From contig JACPNN010000013.1 in assembly GCA_016185435.1 (NCBI GenBank), positions 1 through 64,000 on the forward strand: DNA of 64,000 nt, given 5' to 3'. This document shows, piece after piece, positions 55,638 through 63,745 of the stretch; positions within the stretch are counted from its first letter, which is position 1, and each line of letters opens with the position of its first letter. The notes under the pieces were generated by a model. It was not told where the DNA came from. It saw nothing but the letters and a program-made list of their open reading frames with translations, and ran no database searches. Made by a program: the position numbers and the translations under genes. The DNA is from Candidatus Aenigmatarchaeota archaeon (lineage in GTDB: Archaea; Aenigmatarchaeota; Aenigmatarchaeia; QMZP01).

Positions 55638-58616
55638 ATGGCCGAATACAACCATCTGAAAATCGAAGGTGAAATTCATCAAAAGTGGAAAGCAGAAAGA
55701 GTAGCTGAAAAGATAGTCGATACGGACTGGAAAAGGAAGAAATTCTATCTCCTCGACGGCCCGCCATATGTGAATGGCGTCCCCCATGTCGGCCATGCCA
55801 AAACCACGGTATTCAAGGACATCTGGGGGAAGTTCAAATTCATGCAGGGCTTCGGGGTATGGTTCCAGCCGGGTTTCGACTGCGGCGGCCTGCCTATTGA
55901 GAACAAGGTGGAAGAGAAATTGGGCATAAGAAGCAAGACTGAAATTGAGACTAAGGTGGGGGTGGACAGGTTTATAGAGGAATGCAAGTCCTTCGCCAAA
56001 GGGAATGAGCCTGTATGGCTTGATTTTTACAAAAAGATAGGGGCCTGGAGAGGATGGATGGAACCCTATCTGACTTCAGAAAACTATTACCTTGAATCAG
56101 GCTGGTGGACAGTCAAGCAATGGCATGACAAAGGCCTGTTTTCAGAGGGCCTGAGGCCGGGCTTCTGGTGCCCCCGCTGCGAGACAGTCCTGGCCGGGAT
56201 AGAGGTGACTGAGAGCTACAAGAACCTGGAGGACCCCTCCATCTTTGTCAAGTTCCCAATAGAAGACAAAAAAAATAAGGGCAAGGAATTTCTGCTTGTC
56301 TGGACCACTACGCCCTGGACCCTTCCTGCAAATGTTGCAGTTGTCGCCCATCCCGATGAGACATATGTAAAGGCTGATGTGAACGGGGAAAAACTGATAC
56401 TGGCTGAAAAGCTGCTCCCTGAAATTGAAAATAAAGGATTTTCATGTAAGATTCTGGAAAAATTTTCAGGCAAAAAACTGGATGGAATCAAATACAAGCC
56501 TGTACTTGATCTGCCGGTTCAAAAGGAAATATCAGACTCGCCAAAAGCCCATACTGTATTGCTGTCAATCCCTGTCATGAAGAGGAGGGTGGCCAGCAAG
56601 ACGCAGGTAAAGAGTGAAATAGGAGAATCGGATGAATTCGGCCACATGGTGACAATGGAGGCTGGGACAGGGCTGGTGCATACTGCCCCTGGTCACGGCG
56701 ATGCGGACAGCAGGGTCGGGAAGCATTATGGGCTTCCAGAACCCTCTCCTGTTGATGAGAAAGGAAGATTTACTGAAGAGGCTGGAGATCTGGCTGGAAT
56801 ATTTGTGAAAAAAGCGGATCCTCTGATAATTGAAAAGCTAAGAAAAAACAATCTTCTGCTATATTCAGGAAAAATAACCCACTCATATCCCCTGTGCTGG
56901 AGGTGCAAGACGCCTCTGATATACAGGATGAGCAGGCAGTGGTTCCTGAAGATGGATCTGCTGAAGGAAAAGATAATAGACGCCAACAAAAAACTCAGAT
57001 GGCTGCCTGAATTCGCAAGGGAGCAGTACAATAACCTGATTTCTGAGGCCCCGGACTGGGCTGTCACGAGGCAGAGATACTGGGGAATCCCTTTGCCGAT
57101 ATGGAAGTGCGGGAGGTGCAATTCAATGAAAGTAATTGGCTCGAGGGAGGAATTAAGGAAAAATTCAGTTGAAAAAATTCCCGAAAACTTCGACCTCCAC
57201 AAGAACCTTGTGGACAGGGTAAAATTGAAGTGCACTAACAAAGGCTGCGAAGGGAAAATGGCCAGGGAGAAGGACATCATGGACGTCTGGTTCGACTCGG
57301 GAATAGCGCCATGGGCCTCGCTTGGCTATCCTTTCAGGAACAAGGAATTATTCGAAAAGCTGTGGCCTGTAGACCTTGTGAATGAGGGCCAGGACCAGGT
57401 AAGGGCGTGGTTCAACACCCTGATGGTGTGCGGCTTTGCCACTTTTGGCAGGGAGCCGTACCGGACTGTCTGCCTCAACGGCTGGACCCTGGATGAGAAA
57501 GGGGAGAAGATGAGCAAGAGCCTGGGGAATGTGATACTGGCCGAAGACGCCTGCAGGCAGCTCGGAGCAGACGTCATGAGGCTCTATATCTGCCATGATG
57601 TGGCCCCATGGGAGACCCAGAAGTTCAGCTTCAGGCAGGCCGGCGATCTGAAGAGATTCATGAATGTATTATGGAACACCTATAATTTTGCGGAGACGTA
57701 TGCTGCAAAGGAAGAGTATGCAGAAAAGGCAGAATTAAAAATAGAGGACAAGTGGATAATTTCAAAAATAAATTCCATAAACAAATCAGCCACAAATCAT
57801 ATAGAGAATTTCGAGTTCCATCTGGCCGCGAGGGAGCTGGTAGATTTCCTTCTGAATGACCTCTCAAGGTGGTATATCAAAATTATAAGAGACAGGCTCG
57901 CCCCAACATATTGGAAGGAAGACAAGAAAGCGGCATCCTTTGCCCTGAGATATGTCCTTGAGAGATATTCAGTTTTGCTGTCTGTATTTTCCCCCTTCAT
58001 TTCTGATGCAATATATTCAAAACTCAGGGGAAAAGGCAGCGTGCATCTTGAGGAGTGGCCAAAGCCTGAGGAAAGCAGGATAGGAAAGGGCCTCGAGGAT
58101 CATATGGAAAAGGCAAAAGTGGTTGTAGAGGCCATAAATGCCGCAAGGTCTGAGAAAAAGGTGAAGCTGAGGTGGCCTGTCGAATATGTAAGGATAAAAT
58201 TCAAGGATAAGGAAGACATCAAATCAATAGATTCTGTAAAGGATGTAATAGCCTTGCTTTCCAATTCCAAATCAATAGAGATGTCGGACAGATTGAAGGA
58301 GCCTTTTGAATTCTCCCTGGGCAAGCTCGAAATAGGCAAAGTCCTGATGGACAAGGCCGTAATAAGGGAGATAATAAGGCACGTGCAGGAGCTGAGGAAG
58401 AAGGCCGGGATGAATGTGCATGAGAAGATTGAGCTTTTCATCAAATCTGACCCTGAATCAGAAAAACTGGCGGAAAAAAACAGGCAGGAACTTCTTTCAG
58501 GGGTGAATGCATCCAAAATAAATATCGGCCAGGTCCCTGAAAAGCACAAAAAGGAAAGGCTTGAGGTGGAGGGGAAGGTTTTTGAGATTGGTTTTGTCAA
58601 TACAAATCAAAATTAA
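55638..58616 (+). CDS. ileS: Isoleucyl-tRNA synthetase
   Basis: A 992-residue class I synthetase with an editing domain. The HIGH motif appears as PPYVNGVPHVGHAKT and KMSKS as KGEKMSKSLGNV. The editing site region includes LVWTTTPWTLPANVAVVAHP and GTGLVHTAPGHGDADS. DIMDVWFDSGIAPWA and the anticodon-binding domain (RWYIKIIRDRLAPTYW) are present. A zinc-binding CTNKGCEGK and CWRCKTP are visible. The start at 55638 (MAEYNHLKIE) has AAAGGAAAT upstream; ATG 55620 is also in frame. Its last ~65 bases are partly repeated at 59128-59186. Confidence 0.95.
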   Translation: MAEYNHLKIEGEIHQKWKAERVAEKIVDTDWKRKKFYLLDGPPYVNGVPHVGHAKTTVFKDIWGKFKFMQGFGVWFQPGFDCGGLPIENKVEEKLGIRSKTEIETKVGVDRFIEECKSFAKGNEPVWLDFYKKIGAWRGWMEPYLTSENYYLESGWWTVKQWHDKGLFSEGLRPGFWCPRCETVLAGIEVTESYKNLEDPSIFVKFPIEDKKNKGKEFLLVWTTTPWTLPANVAVVAHPDETYVKADVNGEKLILAEKLLPEIENKGFSCKILEKFSGKKLDGIKYKPVLDLPVQKEISDSPKAHTVLLSIPVMKRRVASKTQVKSEIGESDEFGHMVTMEAGTGLVHTAPGHGDADSRVGKHYGLPEPSPVDEKGRFTEEAGDLAGIFVKKADPLIIEKLRKNNLLLYSGKITHSYPLCWRCKTPLIYRMSRQWFLKMDLLKEKIIDANKKLRWLPEFAREQYNNLISEAPDWAVTRQRYWGIPLPIWKCGRCNSMKVIGSREELRKNSVEKIPENFDLHKNLVDRVKLKCTNKGCEGKMAREKDIMDVWFDSGIAPWASLGYPFRNKELFEKLWPVDLVNEGQDQVRAWFNTLMVCGFATFGREPYRTVCLNGWTLDEKGEKMSKSLGNVILAEDACRQLGADVMRLYICHDVAPWETQKFSFRQAGDLKRFMNVLWNTYNFAETYAAKEEYAEKAELKIEDKWIISKINSINKSATNHIENFEFHLAARELVDFLLNDLSRWYIKIIRDRLAPTYWKEDKKAASFALRYVLERYSVLLSVFSPFISDAIYSKLRGKGSVHLEEWPKPEESRIGKGLEDHMEKAKVVVEAINAARSEKKVKLRWPVEYVRIKFKDKEDIKSIDSVKDVIALLSNSKSIEMSDRLKEPFEFSLGKLEIGKVLMDKAVIREIIRHVQELRKKAGMNVHEKIELFIKSDPESEKLAEKNRQELLSGVNASKINIGQVPEKHKKERLEVEGKVFEIGFVNTNQN
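58552..58582 (+). repeat. Direct repeat, left copy (inside ileS 3' end)
   Basis: A 31-base sequence beginning AGGAAAGGCTTGAGG, matched exactly at 59128-59158. Both copies continue with weaker similarity to their TAA stops. It encodes the penultimate part of IleRS (RLEVEGKVFEIGF). Confidence 0.92.
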
Positions 58617-58681
58617 TGTTCACTCCGCTATCGCCGACAAGGTTACAAATATATAGCTTACAGTTAAGTTATAAAATTATT

Positions 58682-59140
58682 ATGCAAGACAAAAAAAGCG
58701 GATGGGATACACTGCCTATTGCAATAAGAACTGTGATTATAATATTTGTTGCCAAAGCTCTTCTCGGCGTTTTTGCAATAATGGTTTTGTCAGCTTCAAT
58801 GCCAAGTGTTACCCTTGGGACTACATCTGGCCAGGAAATGAAGCCCCTTTCATCCTTCGATTATGTGGGAAGTGCCGTGGCATCTTCAGTTTTTTATGCG
58901 CTTATAGCTCTCTATTTCATAGAACCTCTCCTTTATTTAGGTGCGGCGATACTCTTACAGTCAATGACCAGAATTAGCTTCTATCTGGCCGCATTCTTAT
59001 CTTTATTGTCACTGCTTAGCATACCATTGGGGACAGTTCTTGGGTTGGTATCACTCTATCTGCTGATTTCAAGTATGGAATATTTCGGCTTTAAGCAGGT
59101 TCACAATAAGCCAGTTACTGAAAAACCAGGAAAGGCTTGA
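58682..59140 (+). CDS. Small polytopic membrane protein between ileS 3'-end repeats
   Basis: A 152-residue protein with four hydrophobic segments (TVIIIFVAKALLGVFAIMVL, VFYALIALYFIEPLLYLGAA and two near the end). It starts at ATG 58682 with a TATA box near 58647-58655. Its last codons (PGKA-stop) are made from the repeated ileS 3'-end sequence read in another frame. Composition is more AT-rich than ileS. It seems to have been inserted, or left over, between two copies of the ileS end. Function unknown. Confidence 0.62.
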   Translation: MQDKKSGWDTLPIAIRTVIIIFVAKALLGVFAIMVLSASMPSVTLGTTSGQEMKPLSSFDYVGSAVASSVFYALIALYFIEPLLYLGAAILLQSMTRISFYLAAFLSLLSLLSIPLGTVLGLVSLYLLISSMEYFGFKQVHNKPVTEKPGKA

Positions 59141-59186
59141 GGTGGAGGGGAAGGTTTTCGAGATAGGATTTGATAAAACAGATTAA
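59128..59186 (+). pseudogene. ileS 3'-end remnant / right copy of the direct repeat
   Basis: This segment reads ERLEVEGKVFEIGFDKTD and a stop, the same frame as the IleRS C-terminus (ERLEVEGKVFEIGFVNTNQN) with a different tail. The first 31 bases are identical to 58552-58582. It flanks the small membrane protein gene on the right and overlaps its stop codon. Confidence 0.85.
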
Positions 59187-59257
59187 TGCCTATTGAGAGG
59201 CTGCACTGCATTACAGCCTGAAAAAGGTATAAATATCTTAGTTTTGATAGATATGCT

Positions 59258-59824
59258 ATGGGAGTTGGTTCAACTATCTCACGAATGCTAAAAAGAGCGA
59301 TAGGATTGTACAGGGATGACACGTCTCCGCAATTAGATGCTCCGCAAAGTAAAGGCACCCCTATCACCCCATATCAGATTCCCTTGGGAGATGCAGCAAC
59401 ATATGCGTGTTTGAAGGAGCGTGAATCCCCTTCAGAAAGCGACTACGGCCTCTTTGTAGAAGTTGCTGCACAGAGTAACCCTTTTCTTCCCCATTTGCTG
59501 TGGACAGCAACGAAAAATGCCGAGGTCTATTTCCTAAAAAGAGGTGTCTGGAAGACACCGGAAGACAGAATGTATAGGGAACAATCTGTGCGTGCACAGC
59601 TGACAAGAATCTGGAGAGATCCCCAGAAGCAGGAAGATTCGAATGTATTCTATGTTGAAGTTGGGGGTTTTTGCTCAGGCAGACTGGAATTACGCAAGAT
59701 GCTGGAAGGTCAGCTTGACGATGAAACTGCCATACTGAAGACGAGCTACCCGCACGATGCAGAAAGAATTGACAGGGCCAGAAGACAAATAGGAATAGTT
59801 GTACCGATGACACAGGGTGGATAA
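59258..59824 (+). CDS. Hypothetical 188-residue protein
   Basis: A soluble protein starting MGVGSTISRMLKRAIGLYRD. The middle holds YGLFVEVAAQSNPFLPHLLW and a beta strand NVFYVEVGGFCSGRLELRKM; the end is basic and helical (AERIDRARRQIGIVV). A TATA box (59224-59232) lies about 27 bases before the ATG. No recognised family. It converges on a tiny zinc-ribbon gene with a gap of only seven bases. Confidence 0.55.
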   Translation: MGVGSTISRMLKRAIGLYRDDTSPQLDAPQSKGTPITPYQIPLGDAATYACLKERESPSESDYGLFVEVAAQSNPFLPHLLWTATKNAEVYFLKRGVWKTPEDRMYREQSVRAQLTRIWRDPQKQEDSNVFYVEVGGFCSGRLELRKMLEGQLDDETAILKTSYPHDAERIDRARRQIGIVVPMTQGG

Positions 59825-59831
59825 GCGAAAT

Positions 59832-59939
59832 TCATTCCACTCTCCACTTCTCCACCTCGAACGCCTCTGTGCTGCCGCACTTGGGGCACTTCTTGCCTTC
59901 CCTGAACATGTTGTCGCAGGAATCGCAGAACATCGCCAT
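59832..59939 (-). CDS. Tiny zinc-ribbon protein (35 residues)
   Basis: From ATG 59939 the minus strand reads MAMFCDSCDNMFREGKKC, then PKCGSTEAFEVEKWRVE and a stop. Two CxxC pairs (CDSC and CPKC) spaced by ten residues form a complete zinc ribbon. A strong ribosome binding site, GGAGGTGA, lies eight bases upstream. It resembles the N-terminal ribbon of archaeal transcription factor S/RNA polymerase subunit M but ends after it. May bind nucleic acid or protein. Easily missed because of size. Confidence 0.7.
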   Translation of the reverse strand: MAMFCDSCDNMFREGKKCPKCGSTEAFEVEKWRVE

Positions 59940-60058
59940 GAGGGTCACCTCCATCTTATTTAATGGGGATGCTGTTGGCTATATTATTTATGCCTTGAAA
60001 ATGCTTTTCAAATCCCTTAAATTAGATACTCTGTTTTGTAGATTTTTTGGCTAAATAA

Positions 60059-60088
60059 GTTTAAATATATGTTTAAACAAATATAAAA
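60059..60088 (+). promoter_or_regulatory. VapBC promoter with repeated GTTTAAA operator-like words
   Basis: GTTTAAA occurs at 60059 and again at 60071 (as the palindrome GTTTAAAC), followed by a TATA box ATATAAAA at 60081-60088, 21-28 bases before the vapB ATG. Repeats overlapping the promoter are typical binding sites for an antitoxin that represses its own operon. Confidence 0.5.
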
Positions 60089-60108
60089 CAAAGCTGGGGG
60101 GATGAATT

Positions 60109-60360
60109 ATGGCGGTCAAAACAATAACCATTACAAAGGATGCATATAATGTCCTCAGGGGGATGAAGATGGAAAAGGAAAGTTTCAGCGATGTTATCAA
60201 TAGGATAGCTTTGGAGAAAAAGTCTGTAAAGGATTTCCTGGGGATACTGAAAGATATCGATGCTGAAGCCCTTCAGAAGCGGGCCAGGGAGATCAGGAAA
60301 TCTGTATCCGGCTCATTTGAGAGGAGACATGATCGTCTTAGACACATCAGCCGTCATTGA
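60109..60360 (+). CDS. vapB: VapB-type antitoxin (DUF217 family)
   Basis: An 83-residue protein. The N-terminus KTITITKDAYNVLRGMKMEK, followed by ESFSDVINRIALEK, is the archaeal VapB/DUF217 signature (a strand, then helix-helix for DNA binding). The C-terminal tail (EIRKSVSGSFERRHDRLRHI) would wrap the toxin. It overlaps vapC by 32 bases, so the last ten residues are encoded within the toxin start region. It should neutralise VapC and repress the operon. Confidence 0.88.
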   Translation: MAVKTITITKDAYNVLRGMKMEKESFSDVINRIALEKKSVKDFLGILKDIDAEALQKRAREIRKSVSGSFERRHDRLRHISRH

Positions 60361-60700
60361 GGTTCTGAAAGGCAGCCAAAAGGGTGAGAAAATAGCTGAT
60401 CTGATAGGTGCAGATGAAACAGCAGTAACAGCTTTTAGTGTCTATGAGATGCTGGTTGGGGCCAAGAGCAATGAAATCCCGAAAATCGAGGCATTCTTCA
60501 ATTCTGTCAGAATCCTGAGCTTCAATCACATAGCAGCCCTTGAAAGCGCCAGGCTGGAAATGGAGCTGAAAGCCAAGGGCAGGATGATAGAAAAGGTTGA
60601 CATCTTCATATCATCCATATGTATAGCAAGCAATTCAAGGCTCATAACACTGGATAATGATTTCAGGGAAATAGAAAATCTGGAAGTAGAAATAGTGTAA
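60329..60700 (+). CDS. vapC: VapC-type PIN-domain ribonuclease toxin
   Basis: A 123-residue PIN-domain endoribonuclease. Acidic active-site residues are visible in MIVLDTSAVIEVLKG, AFSVYEMLVGAKS, MIEKVDIFISSIC and LITLDNDFREI, the full set of four. It normally cleaves tRNA or rRNA when VapB is lost. Start at 60329 has GAGAGGAGA just upstream. Length is normal and the gene looks intact, unlike the RelE-like pair at 45034-45413. Confidence 0.92.
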   Translation: MIVLDTSAVIEVLKGSQKGEKIADLIGADETAVTAFSVYEMLVGAKSNEIPKIEAFFNSVRILSFNHIAALESARLEMELKAKGRMIEKVDIFISSICIASNSRLITLDNDFREIENLEVEIV

Positions 60701-60710
60701 GAGACGTATA

Positions 60711-61622
60711 TCACTGCTTCTTTTCCTTATCCATCTCTCCCAGCCACTTTGTCACAATATCCGCCACCTCTTTACCGAAGCCGTTGAAGTTGTGGCCGGC
60801 ATTGACTATCACTCCCACCCTCGCCTGCCTTGTCTTCTTCTTGAATATCTTTCCCGCTTCCATCACAGAGGGCAGGATGAAGCTGTCTTTGCTCCCGAAC
60901 AGGACAAGCATGGGCAGCTCAAGCTCGGTAATTTCCCTGAAACCTTCCTCAGGGCTATGATAGGGAAAAGTGTTTCCAGGGCCCTTGGGCGTCAGGTATC
61001 CGAAATAGGCCTGAGCAGACATGGGGCATATCGGGCTCATATCCTCTCCCAGCATCTCCTTTCCCCTGCCTTCCTCTACCATCCTGTAAATCTTTTCATT
61101 GGCCTCGTCAAATTTTTCGCTTAAGGCCGACTTCTGCAGGGCGACATCGTTGCAAGGCGAAAGGAGAATCAGGCCTGCAACTTTAGTGTTCCTCCTCTGG
61201 TGCTGGGAGTAGACAATCTTGTTGGGGCCGAGGCCATGCCCTGCAAGAATGAACTTGTTGAAGCCCCTTGCCTCAAGATAGGAGAGGGCAGCCTCGATGT
61301 CATGTATGCACTCCTCGAACCTTTCATACGCTCCGCCGATGGTGACGGCCTTCTCCTGCTCCCCTGTCCTCTGGATTATGTCGGCAAAGTAGTCGTGGCC
61401 CCTGTTGTTGAAGCTCAGGAAGGCGTATCCAGTCTTCAGGGCAGATTCGGCAATGTAGTTGACAAGCCTGTTCTCATAGAAATTGCCTGCAGTCCCGTGT
61501 ACATAGACAACGGCCTTTTCCGTCTTCGCTTCAGGCTCGCATAAAAGGCCCTGCAGCTCCAGCATGTCTGCCGTGAAGAACTTGACTAGTTCGCCTCTGA
61601 GCGCCTGATGGATGGGGTCCAT
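60711..61622 (-). CDS. Alpha/beta-hydrolase-fold protein lacking the nucleophile serine
   Basis: A 303-residue protein with the hydrolase fold: VVYVHGTAGNFYENRLVNYI (oxyanion region), YAFLSFNNRGHDY, the elbow KFILAGHGLGPNKIVY, the acid LVLFGSKDSFI and the histidine VNAGHNFNGFG. The general pattern matches DUF1749-type and serine aminopeptidase-like hydrolases. The elbow has Gly where the nucleophile Ser should be (GHGLG instead of GHSLG), so it may be a non-hydrolytic or binding protein. Acid and His are still in place. Confidence 0.82.
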   Translation of the reverse strand: MDPIHQALRGELVKFFTADMLELQGLLCEPEAKTEKAVVYVHGTAGNFYENRLVNYIAESALKTGYAFLSFNNRGHDYFADIIQRTGEQEKAVTIGGAYERFEECIHDIEAALSYLEARGFNKFILAGHGLGPNKIVYSQHQRRNTKVAGLILLSPCNDVALQKSALSEKFDEANEKIYRMVEEGRGKEMLGEDMSPICPMSAQAYFGYLTPKGPGNTFPYHSPEEGFREITELELPMLVLFGSKDSFILPSVMEAGKIFKKKTRQARVGVIVNAGHNFNGFGKEVADIVTKWLGEMDKEKKQ

Positions 61623-61682
61623 ATTAAATATTCGGGGGAGAAGAATTTAAAGAAATTTTCTGCCAGCGGAGACGGCCAGTCA

Positions 61683-61787
61683 TCATTTCCTCATCTGGGG
61701 CATGGAAGGAAGCTTCTCATTCCCGCATCTGCACCTGTTTCCTGCGACAAGCCTTCCGCACCTCTCGCATACCCATTTCAGCTGCAT
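61683..61787 (-). CDS. Tiny zinc-ribbon protein (34 residues)
   Basis: From ATG 61787 the minus strand reads MQLKWVCERCGRLVAGNRC, then RCGNEKLPSMPQMRK and a stop. CERC and CRC (C-x-C) pairs make a compact ribbon. It lies 14 bases downstream of the other small zinc-finger gene on the same strand, so both are probably co-transcribed. The competing frame across this region has no such pattern. Function unknown. Confidence 0.62.
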   Translation of the reverse strand: MQLKWVCERCGRLVAGNRCRCGNEKLPSMPQMRK

Positions 61788-61801
61788 ACGCAACACAGAT
61801 T

Positions 61802-61981
61802 TCATTGACCGGCCTGTGATTCTCCTGCCGCATTGCCTGAAGCCTCAGGCTGGCCGCCAACAGGATTGCCGCAGGACGGGCAAGCGTCATCATCAGGCCC
61901 GCAGTATTCATCGCATATGAAGCAGTACCTAAGGCCTGTCTCATCCTTTTCTTCCCGCTTCTTCTTCGGCTTTCTCTTCAT
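61802..61981 (-). CDS. Small basic protein with a zinc-ribbon (59 residues)
   Basis: From ATG 61981 the frame reads MKRKPKKKREEKDETGLRYC, then FICDEYCGPDDDACPSCGNP, then an Ala/Gly/Gln-rich tail ending ESQAGQ. The CFIC...CPSC pattern gives a four-cysteine zinc site after a very basic leader. It is the first gene of the two-gene zinc-ribbon cluster and precedes the smaller one by 14 bases. Possibly nucleic-acid-binding. Not a family I can name. Confidence 0.65.
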   Translation of the reverse strand: MKRKPKKKREEKDETGLRYCFICDEYCGPDDDACPSCGNPVGGQPEASGNAAGESQAGQ

Positions 61982-62017
61982 AGCTGTAAATTGAAATTGG
62001 ATGGGTGTTTTAAATCT

Positions 62018-62320
62018 TCAGACGTCCACAAGGATATCCTTCCCTCTCACTTCCACCCTGTAAGTCTCGATTTTCAGTCCGGGAACAGTCCTGCATGAGC
62101 CTGTCTCGACATCGAACTGCCAGCCGTGGAGGGGGCATGTTATCACATTGTCCTCAAGGCTCCCTTGCCCCAAAGGTCCCTGCTCATGGGCACATGCGTT
62201 TGTCGTGGCAAATATCTTCCCGCTGACATTGTAAAGTGCTATCTCTTTTCCGCTGACGATTACTGTTCTCGCTTCTCCCGGCTTCAGATTATCCAGAGTA
62301 GCGACCTTTACAAGTGCCAT
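62018..62320 (-). CDS. Rieske [2Fe-2S] ferredoxin
   Basis: A 100-residue soluble Rieske protein. Cluster ligands are NACAHEQGPLGQG (Cys-x-His) and ITCPLHGWQFDVETGSC (Cys-x-x-His), the full pattern. It has no membrane anchor, so it resembles ferredoxins of dioxygenase or nitrite-reductase NirD type, not the bc1 subunit. No oxygenase or reductase lies nearby, so its electron partner is unknown. Start at 62320 is the first ATG in frame. Confidence 0.92.
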   Translation of the reverse strand: MALVKVATLDNLKPGEARTVIVSGKEIALYNVSGKIFATTNACAHEQGPLGQGSLEDNVITCPLHGWQFDVETGSCRTVPGLKIETYRVEVRGKDILVDV

Positions 62321-62385
62321 AAATCCCCTTGAAATTATGTTCTGATTATTAAAAAGAACGGTTTCCGGCGCTAAGCAGGAATTCG

Positions 62386-62829
62386 TCAGCCCTTCACCGC
62401 AAGCTCCTCCAGCGGCCTTCTTGAGACCGAGCCTGAGCTCAAAGGGTGCCAGTGGCTTATCCCTGTTTCTCCCCGCTTCCAGCAGAGGAAGACGAGCTCA
62501 CCGCTCCTGTCGTAATAGAAGTCCACAAGGCCTTTGTCGAGGTCTTTGACTATGCATCCATGGCTGCTGATGGCCCCTATCTCTGCCTTGATTGAAAGGG
62601 CTGCAGCCTGCTTCTTTTCCATGCTCTGCCTGTACAGCTTATTGTCGATGTTTGCCTCCTGAAGAAGCTCCTCGCCCCATATCTCGTAAAGAGTCTCCAT
62701 GTCCCTGTCGAGCTGCTTCATCCTCATCTTGAGGCCTGCTATCTTGTGAAGGGCGGCCTCGAGAAAAGGGAGGAGCCTGTTGGCCTCTTCAACCGTGAAC
62801 GTCCTCACAAAGCCTTTCTGGCTGTCCAT
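62386..62829 (-). CDS. DUF2203 protein
   Basis: A 147-residue protein with the DUF2203 layout: an N-terminal helix VRTFTVEEANRLLPFLEAAL, a central coiled coil, then CIVKDLDKGLVDFYYDRSG and ELVFLCWKRGETGISHWHPL. The last segment is the family signature. Biochemical role unknown. It lies 66 bases upstream of the Rieske gene on the same strand and may share its transcript. Confidence 0.88.
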   Translation of the reverse strand: MDSQKGFVRTFTVEEANRLLPFLEAALHKIAGLKMRMKQLDRDMETLYEIWGEELLQEANIDNKLYRQSMEKKQAAALSIKAEIGAISSHGCIVKDLDKGLVDFYYDRSGELVFLCWKRGETGISHWHPLSSGSVSRRPLEELAVKG

Positions 62830-62967
62830 ACTGATATATATGGCTGCGAACTTTTATATTGGTTTTTGGCGCAGGCCTGCCGCCAAGGAAGATGCCAGTT
62901 TTCATATAACATGAAAAACAGCATACAGGATCTTTAATGCGCACATGAAATCATAATATAGCGGCCC

Positions 62968-63357
62968 TCATTCGACAGCCCTGCTGAACTTCTTTTTCAG
63001 GTCGAAATAGCACTCCACATGCGGGTATTCGAGCATTTCCCTGATGAAGGCCTTTCCTGTCGTGGCTTCCTTTTTATCAATCGGGATTGCCTTTGCCCTG
63101 ATATTGTTCCCGACAAGGGTGTCTATTATGGAAGGGTGGGCAGGCATGCCGGAAGGCATAAATCTTTTGCAGCCCTTTGTTCCGTTGATATCGTAGCTGC
63201 CGGCCATGGGAGATATTTTCCTGTAGCGCCCTTCTGCTGTCGCCCTCAGGCCGCAGCCATAGCGTACTCCGCCTTCCCTATTCATGCCTATGGCCTGATG
63301 CCTGCAGAAGTCAGGCAAGATTCTTAACCTTTCCAGGAGGAAATCAGCGCCTTCCAA
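62968..63357 (-). CDS. Hypothetical 129-residue protein
   Basis: A soluble protein containing FCRHQAIGMNREGGVRYGCG, then YDINGTKGCKRFMPSGMPAH and IIDTLVGNNIRAKAIPIDKK. The start is uncertain: TTG 63357 directly follows a TTTAAATTT box, so a start nearer 63318 would suit a leaderless message. No family recognised. It is divergent from the A-ATPase operon and shares its short promoter region. Confidence 0.55.
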   Translation of the reverse strand: MEGADFLLERLRILPDFCRHQAIGMNREGGVRYGCGLRATAEGRYRKISPMAGSYDINGTKGCKRFMPSGMPAHPSIIDTLVGNNIRAKAIPIDKKEATTGKAFIREMLEYPHVECYFDLKKKFSRAVE

Positions 63358-63398
63358 TAAATTTAAACCATCCCCGGCAATAATTATACCTGACGGGT

Positions 63399-63740
63399 AT
63401 GGAAAAGGAGAAGGTTTTGATTGCGATAAAGGAGGCTGAGGAAAAGGCCAGGAAGAACGTGGCCGGCGCCGAGACCAGGAAAGCTTCCATTGTCAGCGAT
63501 GCAGTTGAAAAGTCAATTGAGAGGGAGAAGGCCGAGACAGAATCGTATGTGAAGCAGCTTGCCATGAAAGAGCAGAAGGAAAAGGAGGCGATAAAAGAGA
63601 GCGCCAGGGATATAATCGAAAAGGGCAGGAGAGAGGCTGACAGCTTCTCCAGGCTTGCGAAAAGGAACTGGGCTTCATCACTCAGCCAGCTCGGGAAGGA
63701 ATTTGAGGCGTTTTTGAGGCAGATCGCCAGGGAAGGCTGA
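63399..63740 (+). CDS. ahaH: V/A-type ATP synthase subunit H
   Basis: A 113-residue protein that is almost entirely coiled coil: IAIKEAEEKARKNVAGAETR, then KSIEREKAETESYVKQLAMK. This is the peripheral-stalk subunit H (AhaH), which pairs with subunit E to hold the A1 head. It begins the A-ATPase operon, and subunit I follows five bases later, the usual archaeal gene order. TATA-like AATTATACC lies upstream (63380-63388). Confidence 0.88.
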   Translation: MEKEKVLIAIKEAEEKARKNVAGAETRKASIVSDAVEKSIEREKAETESYVKQLAMKEQKEKEAIKESARDIIEKGRREADSFSRLAKRNWASSLSQLGKEFEAFLRQIAREG

Positions 63741-63745
63741 TTTCT

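Noticed and set aside
61717..61944. 75-codon minus-strand frame
   Set aside because: It lies out of frame across the two zinc-ribbon genes, which show ordered cysteine pairs and stops at both ends.
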